Positions 57,225 to 64,000 of a stretch of 64,000 nucleotides of DNA are shown piece by piece. This DNA is from Sorex araneus (taxonomy: Eukaryota; Chordata; Mammalia; Eulipotyphla; Soricidae). Under the pieces are notes generated by a model. The model searched no databases, was not told the origin of the DNA, and saw only the letters and a list, made by a program, of their open reading frames with translations. The position numbers and the translations under genes were made by a program. The DNA lies in the NCBI RefSeq assembly GCF_027595985.1, contig NC_073305.1:107009535-107073534 (forward strand), read 5' to 3'. How positions within the stretch are numbered: the stretch's first letter is position 1; each line of letters begins with the position of its first letter.

Positions 57225-57770
57225 TAATATTAGTAGTTTGTATAGATTTTAGGTATACAACCTTTTATATTGACATCTGTATATACTACTTTATGGCTGT
57301 CACCAATGATAAAATTCTAGTTTCTTTATTCTATTTTACTGTTTTTTTGGCATTTGGATGACACCTGGCTGTGCTCAGAGCTTAATCCAGGAGTGATTGA
57401 TTCCCGGTGGGTCTTGAGGGATACAATGTGGTTCCGGTGATCAGACTCAGGCCAGGTGCCTGCAAAGCAAGCATCCCACTGTATAATCTCTCCAGTCTAA
57501 TACAACTCTAGTTCCTATCTCTCATCATACAATAGACCCTTCTTACTCAATTAACACTCCATTCCCCTATCCTATTCTTTCCTGGTAACTATTTGTATTT
57601 AGAGTTGATTTTGTTTTTGTTAGCTCACTTGTTTTATATCTTTAGGTATCACATATGTGTGAATATAGTGTTTGTATTTCTCCATCTGACTTATTTCACT
57701 AGTATAATACTCTGAGTCTGTTCATATTGGTGCATAGCAGAATTTTATCTTTTCTGATTTTTTTTAATAG
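57225..57770 (-). mobile_element. Ancient L1M fragment, split by a SINE
   Basis: GTATACAACCTTTTATATTGACATC, then after the SINE ATCATACAATAGACCC, CTGGTAACTATTTG, CTCCATCTGACTTATTTCAC and CATATTGGTGCATAGCAG follow antisense L1M 3' UTR order. Confidence 0.65.
57341..57500 (-). mobile_element. SOR-type SINE, older
   Basis: GGATGACACCTGGCTGTGCTC, GGTGATCAGACTCAGGCC, CACTGTATAATCTCTCCAG. Confidence 0.82.
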
Positions 57771-57774
57771 TAAG

Positions 57775-59480
57775 TGGCATTTCAGAATTCCTTATTGAGG
57801 GCTGCACTATGCCCTCAGCGGATGTTGTGGTCATGTATGGAGTCATTATCTGTCATGATGACTGGAAGCAGAGTGGTGGGTAGGGGTCCTCTGAGGATGA
57901 CTTGTCTTTTCTAGGCATGAGCCAGGGAAGCTGGATACCTTTCAGCAGCTTGTGAATAGTCCTTTTTTGGTTCTGTTTTTCCTTTCTAAGTTTAGAATAT
58001 AACTTGGTCTTCACATATCCACACCCAATATTCCAAATACTTTTTGCACAGTCTTAAGCATGTGCTTAATTTGGAACTGAATGAAATGTGCACCATTTCA
58101 GGAGATCCCATCTGCATCAGCAAAGCCACTTGGAGTATTTGAATCCACAGCACATGGCAGTTGTGGCCCCAGTGATTCCATGCATGCAGAACAGCACATT
58201 TCTCCCGTGGCTCAAAGGTACAAAAGAAGGTTGTTGATAATTCATTCAATGTCTTATTGTGTTTAAATCAAAGAAATTTATTTTGTGCATTTTCCTTTTC
58301 TATTCTGTTTTCTTGTTGAAGTTACACCCAAACATTCATATATCAAAATACATACGTTATTATAGGTTTCCTTTTCCTTTCAGCTTTTCTTTGCTTTACA
58401 ATCAGAGCACAGTATACTGATTTTTTCAAAATTATGCCTGTAGGAATCCTATATTATCAAAGAGCTTATTTCAGAATATTAAGAAAGATGTTAACAAATA
58501 CTTGTCGTGCAAAGTGGGTGGGTCTGATCCTGTGGAGTATAAATGTTGTAAGAAAGCCTAGAAATTCTTTGTGTTTGACCTGAGCCCTTCCTGTTATTGC
58601 TTAGTGTCTTTTTTCCATTTTTAGTCATTTCTTTCCTCCCTCTGGCAATGGAAAAGTACTACTTAGAATCACCTTAAATTTATCTTTCTTTCTTCATTTT
58701 TTAAAAGCTTTTGTTTTCTAAAAAGTGTCAGTGATACTCTCATGCTCACAAGTTTTAGCATTACAAAGCCTTTTCTGGGTATCAATAAAATGCTGCATGG
58801 CTCAAAGATTAAAACCCACATCCCCGTGGAATGAGCCAAAAGATGGCAGCAGCTTTTCTGCGGTGTTTCACTGCAGCCTTTTCTGCGTGTCCCTGACAAG
58901 CTGTGGGACTGGTCCTGTTGCCTGAGCTGTAGGGGCTCACGTGTCTCCACCACCAGAGCTGAGCAAGTTGCACTCTGCATTCTGGCCTCAGTACTGCTAA
59001 TTCACCAAGATAATTAGGCTAGTTAAGGGTCTATAAAAGCTGAAATCTGTTGGAGTTTAATTTCATTCATTTCTCTCAGAAAAACTTGCAAGGAAGCTCC
59101 TGTCAGCTTTTGGAACGAGAACAGAATCTCAAAGGCTTGGCATGAGAAACAGTGGAAGGCGCCAGACCTTCCAGGCCAAAGATTCTAGTCACAAAGAATT
59201 CCAATTCAACCTTTTCCCTTGAGGCAAACTTCAAAGTATGCAGAAATAGAAGAAAAACTCATATAGTGAAAATAAACTGAGGGATAGAACACTGAATTAA
59301 GACTCGCGAGAAACATGTTTCTCCCAGTTTACCTCAAGTTTTCGCCTCCAAAACTGCCTCATGGAACTTAGTGATTTGTAAGGCGAGGTTTGTGATATTC
59401 ACTCACTTTATTCCATTTTGTCCGCAAAGTTTCTTTAGCTCATGTTCAAATTTTTTTTTATTATACGATGAAATAGCTTT
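57775..59480. other. Unique sequence; candidate conserved non-coding block at 58690-59250
   Basis: The block at 58690-59250 is less AT-rich, repeat-free and contains TAATTAG and TATAAAAGC motifs (about 59010-59042). No exon was recognised. Conservation is a guess from texture only. Confidence 0.35.
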
Positions 59481-59486
59481 CTCTAA

Positions 59487-59590
59487 GTCAGGCACTGCTC
59501 AAAGCACTTCAATCATACTAAACATTTAGTTCTCAAAGCAATATGAGATAAGTACTTTCATTATTCTTATTTTAAAGACAAGGAAACGTA
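59487..59590 (+). mobile_element. MIR fragment
   Basis: AGTCAGGCACTGCTCAAAGCAC, TCTCAAAGCAATATGAGATAAG and TTTTAAAGACAAGGAAAC match the MIR 5'-core order. Confidence 0.78.
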
Positions 59591-61025
59591 TAAATTCTGT
59601 TTCCAATTTTTCTTTGGTAGAGTTCCTCCTACCTCCTTTATTCTCTTTATGGTACATGAATTAAAGGAAAACGCACAGTTATGTTTTGAAACTATATATG
59701 CATATATATACATATGTATACACACATGTATTTTATGACAAAAAAGATAAGAAAATGCCTAGAGATCAGAGGAGAGCATAATATCAAAATAGAACTGCAA
59801 TGTTCCTAAGTTTAGTTTGTTATTGTCGAAGAAGTTAGTTAAGGAGGTCCAGAAACAATCACAAACTAAGAGATCTTAAAAATTCAGTTTGACCATTTGG
59901 CTCAAGTTAACAAAATAAAATAGCACAGAGGTTTAATCTCTTGGATTCTCCTGTTCTTACATGGGTTTGGCATTGCCTAACTCCCCCCACCCCCACCCCA
60001 ATCACCACGAGTGAATTACTTACCTCCAGGCTTTCTAGAGGTGGCAAGAGAAGAATAGCATCCTCATAACCTATGTAAGGACATCGTTTACACATCAACG
60101 CACATATCTGAACAGCAAATAAATGCCAAACTTCTTGGTGACTACAGCAGAGACTCATTCACATGTGTTGCTTTCACCTATATAATAGCATTACCTAGAA
60201 GCTTTTGAGATTATTTGGTTAAAGTGTAGTACACATTTAACTAGTCAGCTTTAAAAAATTATGGGAGTGTATGCAAAATCTTAAAGTTGGTGACTTGTTA
60301 GAACATTAATACTGGAGTATTTTGAATTCTGCAAAAGGAAAATAGGAGTTTTTCTTGTTAGATACATCATTCATAATATAATTACTTTACTGAATTGAAA
60401 ATTTTACCACCTCATTTAAAAATTCTGAAGCACATGCCATTTAAATTTGGATTATAGTCAATGGTCAATTAGTGGATGGAGGTGAGGGATTGCTCTCTCT
60501 TTTAAAACATTTTTTCCATGTCATTGAAATTTTACAGCAAGCCTCTTATTACTGGAATGGTCAGGGAGGTTTGGTTACTTGGGTAAGGGAAAAGTTTATG
60601 AGAAAACCCATTCTGCTTCAGCTTCTTTATACAATTAATTAGTCTACTTAAAGGCTTTAGAAAACAAAGTCTATAGTATTAAATATCTGAATCTTTAATA
60701 CTTAATACATCATTGAATCTTTCAGGGCAGAGTACCTTGCTATGTCTAAATGTCTTTATTCTACTAGCCCATTATTATTAATGCACTGTGTTTGGAGGAG
60801 AATGGATTCAAACTATTTCTTGTGAGAATAATATGGATTATTATAATATATACTATGTATCACTATATGCATATAAACAGATATATATTCCTGATATAAG
60901 CTTACTTTCATCTCAGCAAGATGCTCAAACTGGTGCAGCATATCAGAATTTGAATTCTAATTTTTCTACTTATTTACTCCATGGCTCCCCATGGCGTAGT
61001 CAAATCCTAAAAGCAGTAAAAGATA
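59591..61025. other. AT-rich unique sequence
   Basis: No exon, SINE or LINE is recognised. A short TATACATATG simple repeat lies near 59695-59725. Confidence 0.45.
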
Positions 61026-61029
61026 TATA

Positions 61030-61295
61030 CATACCTCTTGGACAGCCCGGCAAGCTACCGAGAGTATCCTGCCTGCATGGCAGAGCCTGGCAAGCTATCC
61101 AACGTGTATTCGATATGCCAAAACCAGTAACAATAGGTTTCATTCCCTTGGCCCTGAAAGAGCCTCCAATTGTTGGGAAAGATGAGTAAGGAGAGGCTGC
61201 TAAAATCTCAGGACTGAGTGTAATAGAGATGTTACTGGTGCCTGCTCGAGTAAATTGATGAACAATGGGATGTCAGCAATACAGAGATTCACTCA
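61030..61295 (+). mobile_element. SINE-B, long form (head missing)
   Basis: CGGCAAGCTACCGAGAGTATCC, GCAGAGCCTGGCAAGC, TCGATATGCCAAAACCAGTAAC, CTTGGCCCTGAAAGAGCCTCC, then GAGATGTTACTGGTGCCTGC and the tail ATGGGATGTCAGCAATACAG. Confidence 0.9.
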
Positions 61296-61432
61296 ATAAC
61301 CTCATTCAAGTAAACTATGCTTTCTTAAGTTCCCTTATCTATGAAAAAGAATAGTAGGTCAGAATTGACCTGCAAGTCAATAATGCTTATATTTCAAGTG
61401 GTAAATATTTAACAAAAATACTTAGATGCGTG

Positions 61433-61606
61433 GGGCTGGAGTGATAGCACAGTGGCTAGGGCATTTGCCTTGTACGTGGCGGACCCGGGTTTGATTCCCA
61501 GCATCCTATATGGTCCCCTGAGCACCACTAGGAGTAATTCCTGAGTGCAAAGCCAGGAGTAACCCCTGTGCATTGCTGGGTATGACCCAAAAAAGAAAAA
61601 AAAAGT
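61433..61606 (+). mobile_element. SOR-type SINE
   Basis: TGGGGCTGGAGTGATAGCACAG head, GGTTTGATTCC B box, GCTGGGTATGACCCAAAAAAG 3' end. Confidence 0.93.
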
Positions 61607-61732
61607 TTAGGCGAACAACTATATTTTATGTTAGTCAAACTGGAACTGATTTTGAGAATATCTTGAATTGATCATTTTGTCAGAAATAAGGACTGTGGCC
61701 TCCAAAGCAACAATAATCAAAAGTCCATCTCT

Positions 61733-61880
61733 GGGGCTGAAGAGAGAGCTCAATGGGTTGAGCACATGCTTCACTTGCAGGAAGCCTGGGTCTGATCCTG
61801 GCACTAGTCCCCAGAGCACTGCTGGGGCCCACCTGCTGAGCACCAATCTTCGGGAGTTGGGATGGGGGGTGAGAGATAAG
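61733..61880 (+). mobile_element. SINE variant, older
   Basis: GGGGCTGAAGAGAGAGCTCAATGGGTTGAGC head, GGGTCTGATCCTGGC B box and a body (CACTGCTGGGGCCCACCTGC) unlike the common SOR body. Confidence 0.65.
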
Positions 61881-62066
61881 ATCAAACGTAAACAAAGATA
61901 AATGTCTTCCAACATTTCATTATGAAAATATGCAAACACAGAAAAGAAAATCTGAGGAATATAATAATTGTATCACGACTGCTAGACCTAATTATTAACA
62001 TTGATATATTTGTTGCATCTGGGTAGACAGATGTAAATGGGTGCATAAACATAAAAATTATATTGA

Positions 62067-63010
62067 TATACCATTGATATCAACCCCTTATCTGATGGGT
62101 ATTGTGTAAATATCCTTTCCCATTCTGTGGATAGTCTTTGGATTCTGGTCACTGTATCTCTTGCGGTGCAGAAGCTTTTTAGTTTAATGTAGTCCCATTT
62201 GTTGATCTCTGTTTTTACTAGATTGCTTAGTTCCGTGTCACCTTTGAAGATACCTTTATCTTCAATATCGTGGAGGGTTTCGCCGACCTTGTCTTCAATG
62301 TACCTTATGGTTTGTGGTCTAATGTTGAGGTCTTTAATCCATTTTGATCTGACTTTTGTGCATGGTGTCAGGTCAAGGTCTAAACCCATTTTTTTGCATG
62401 TGGTTGTCCAGTTGTGCCAGCACCATTTGTTAAAGAGGCTTTCTTTGCTCCACTTCACATCTCTTGCTCCCTTATCAAAGATTAGATGATCATACATTTG
62501 GGGTTGTGTGTAGGGATATTCCACCCTGTTCCATTGGTCTACGGCTCTGCCTTTGTTCCAGTACCATGCTGTTTTAATTGTTACTGCTTTGTAGTAAAGA
62601 TTGAGGTTGGGGAGGGTGATGCCTCCCATCATCTTTTTCCCAAGAATTGTTTTAGCTATCCTTGGACGTTTGTTATTCCATATGAATTTTAGGATTGCTT
62701 GATCCATTTCTTTGAAGAATGTCATGGGTATACTTATAGGGATCGCATTGAATCTGTATAATGCTTTAGGGAGTATTGCCATTTTGACAACATTGATTCT
62801 CCCTATCCACGAGCAGGGTATATGTTTCCATTTCCTCATGTCCTCTTTGATTTCATGGAGTAGCGTTTTGTAGTTTTCTTTGTAAAGGTCTTTTACTTCC
62901 TTGGTTAAGCTGATTCCGAGGTACTTGATTTTCTGGGGCACGATTGTGAATGGGATTGCTTTTTTCATGTCCCTTTCCTCTGCCTCATTGTTTGCATATA
63001 TGAAGGCCAT
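62067..63010 (-). pseudogene. L1 ORF2 segment (post-RT region), inverted
   Basis: An uninterrupted minus-strand frame of about 310 L1 residues before it runs into flanking DNA. It begins after the reverse-transcriptase catalytic region with KIKYLGISLTKEVKDLY, followed by RKWKHIPCSWIGRINVVKM, ILKFIWNNKRPRIAK, GGITLPNLNLYYKA, WYWNKGRAVDQWNR, IRPQTIRYIEDKVG and [16 protein letters not shown]. The absence of stops supports a recent insertion. It is separated from the rest of ORF2 by the inversion, so no complete protein can be made. Confidence 0.9.
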
Positions 63011-63075
63011 GGATTTTTGGGTATTGATTTTGTAGCCTGCAACTTTACTGTATAAGTCTATTGTTTCTAAGAGCT

Positions 63076-63722
63076 ACAAGAAGAAAACATCCAACCCCAT
63101 CAAAAAATGGGGCGAAGAAATGAACAGAAACTTTACCAAGGAAGAAATACGAATGGCCAAAAGGCACATGAAAAAGTGCTCTGCATCACTAATCATCAGA
63201 GAGATGCAGATCAAAACAATCATGAGATACCACCTCACACCACAGAGATTAGCACACATCCAAAAGAACAAAAGCAACCGCTGTTGGAGAGGATGTGGGG
63301 AGAAAGGGACCCTTCTTCACTGCTGGTGGGAATGCCGACTGGTTCAGCCCTTCTGGAAAACAATTTGGACGATTCTCAAAAAATTAGATATTGAATTCCC
63401 ATTTGACCCAGCAATACCACTGCTGGGAATATATCCCAGAGAGGCAAAAAAGTACAATCGAAACAACATCTGCACATGTATTTTCATTGCAGCACTGTTT
63501 ACAATAGCCAGAATCTGGAAAAAACCCGAATGCCCCAAAACGGATGACTGGTTGAGGAAACTTTGGTACATCTATACAATGGAATACTATGCAGCTGTTA
63601 GAAAAAAGGAAGTCAAGAATTTTGTAGTTAAGTGGATGGGCATGAAAAGTTTCATGCTGAGTGAAATGAGTCAGAAAGAGAGAGACAGACATAGAAAGAC
63701 TGCACTCATCTATGGTATATAG
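63076..63722 (+). pseudogene. L1 ORF2 C-terminal segment, forward
   Basis: The frame contains [20 protein letters not shown] and the cysteine-histidine motif [18 protein letters not shown] (CX3CX7HX4C) typical of the L1 ORF2 C-terminus. It continues with [40 protein letters not shown] and [12 protein letters not shown], ending at TAG 63720-63722. It is uninterrupted apart from the inversion at its start. The first ATG of the block (63120) is internal to ORF2 and not a real start. Confidence 0.92.
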
Positions 63723-64000
63723 AATAACAGAGTGGGAGACTAACACCCAAGAACTGTAGAAATAAGTACCAGGAGGTTGACTCCATGGCTTCGAGGCTGG
63801 CCTCACGTTCCGGGGAAAGGTCAACTCAGAGAAGCGATCACCAACTACATTGTAGTCGAAGGCCATGTGGGGGAAGGGAGTTGCGGGCTGAATGAGGGCT
63901 AGAGACTGAGCACAGCGGCCACTCAACACCTTTATTGCAAACCACAACAGCTAATTAGAGAGAGAGAACAGAAGGGAATGCCCTGCCACAGTGGCAGGGT

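Larger units (their letters stand above)
62067..64000 (+). mobile_element. Young L1 with 5' inversion (twin priming); 3' end outside the window
   Basis: The left segment, 62067-63070, is L1 ORF2 in reverse. The right segment, about 63075-64000, is the following part of ORF2 plus the 3' UTR in forward orientation. By comparison with the L1 at 31298-32810, the left segment stops just after YPSDKGLI(S/T) and the right one resumes at YKKKTSNP, with about 17 nt missing between. The 3' UTR is nearly identical to that at 26017-26507, from which the L1 end and poly(A) are expected roughly 200 bp beyond the window. Confidence 0.92.

Noticed and set aside
63344-63947. 187-codon minus-strand frame
   Set aside because: It is antisense to the L1 ORF2 C-terminus and 3' UTR; the same text appears at 26264-26632 for the same reason.

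Overview
The window is mammalian nuclear DNA, almost certainly from a shrew (Soricidae, probably Sorex). The main evidence is a tRNA-derived SINE with the head GGGGCTGGAGCRATAGCACA, a B box GGTTCGATTCC and a body ending in GTGTGACCCAAAAAG. It matches what I know as the SOR element of shrews and occurs more than 40 times on both strands. Supporting evidence is a young L1 lineage and an RTE-clade LINE that looks like RTE1_Sar, reported from Sorex araneus and parasitic nematodes. Ancient mammalian repeats (MIR, L1M) are also present. I found no host protein-coding exon, functional tRNA gene, rRNA or CRISPR array. The longest open frames are SINE read-through, microsatellite translation or LINE remnants, so the window is intergenic or deep intronic.

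Layout. 0-9 kb: SOR SINEs, a composite retroposon with a GC-rich tandem 5' part (1801-2866), and a full-length copy of an unnamed 1.4-kb retroposon, called element R here (4085-5475). 9-20 kb: AT-rich unique DNA with scattered SINEs, a near-perfect 40-bp-arm hairpin (9877-9966), an L1 3' end with an expanded TCC tract, a possible processed pseudogene (17360-18560) and an old L1 ORF2 fragment. 20.8-26.5 kb: an ancient L1M copy broken by a second element R, two tail-to-tail L1 3' ends and SINEs, followed by an opposite-strand L1. 31.3-33.9 kb: a stack made of an L1, a SINE dimer and an RTE fragment. 36.2-39.5 kb: a second composite retroposon and the main RTE copy. 40-50 kb: mostly unique AT-rich DNA. 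50-56 kb: a polypyrimidine microsatellite complex split by a SINE, then more SINEs. 57-61 kb: L1M, MIR and unique sequence. 62-64 kb: a young L1 with a twin-priming inversion whose 3' end lies beyond the window.

The parts interact as parasites of each other. SOR SINEs and element R carry 10-17 bp target-site duplications and A-rich tails, which fits mobilisation by the L1 machinery. A second SINE family, called SINE-B here, joins the SOR tRNA head to a tail that matches the last codons and the 3' repeat of the RTE LINE, so it was probably mobilised by RTE. Three insertions look like SINE dimers that integrated as single units. Family names are from memory and all similarity was judged by eye; no alignment or database search was run.
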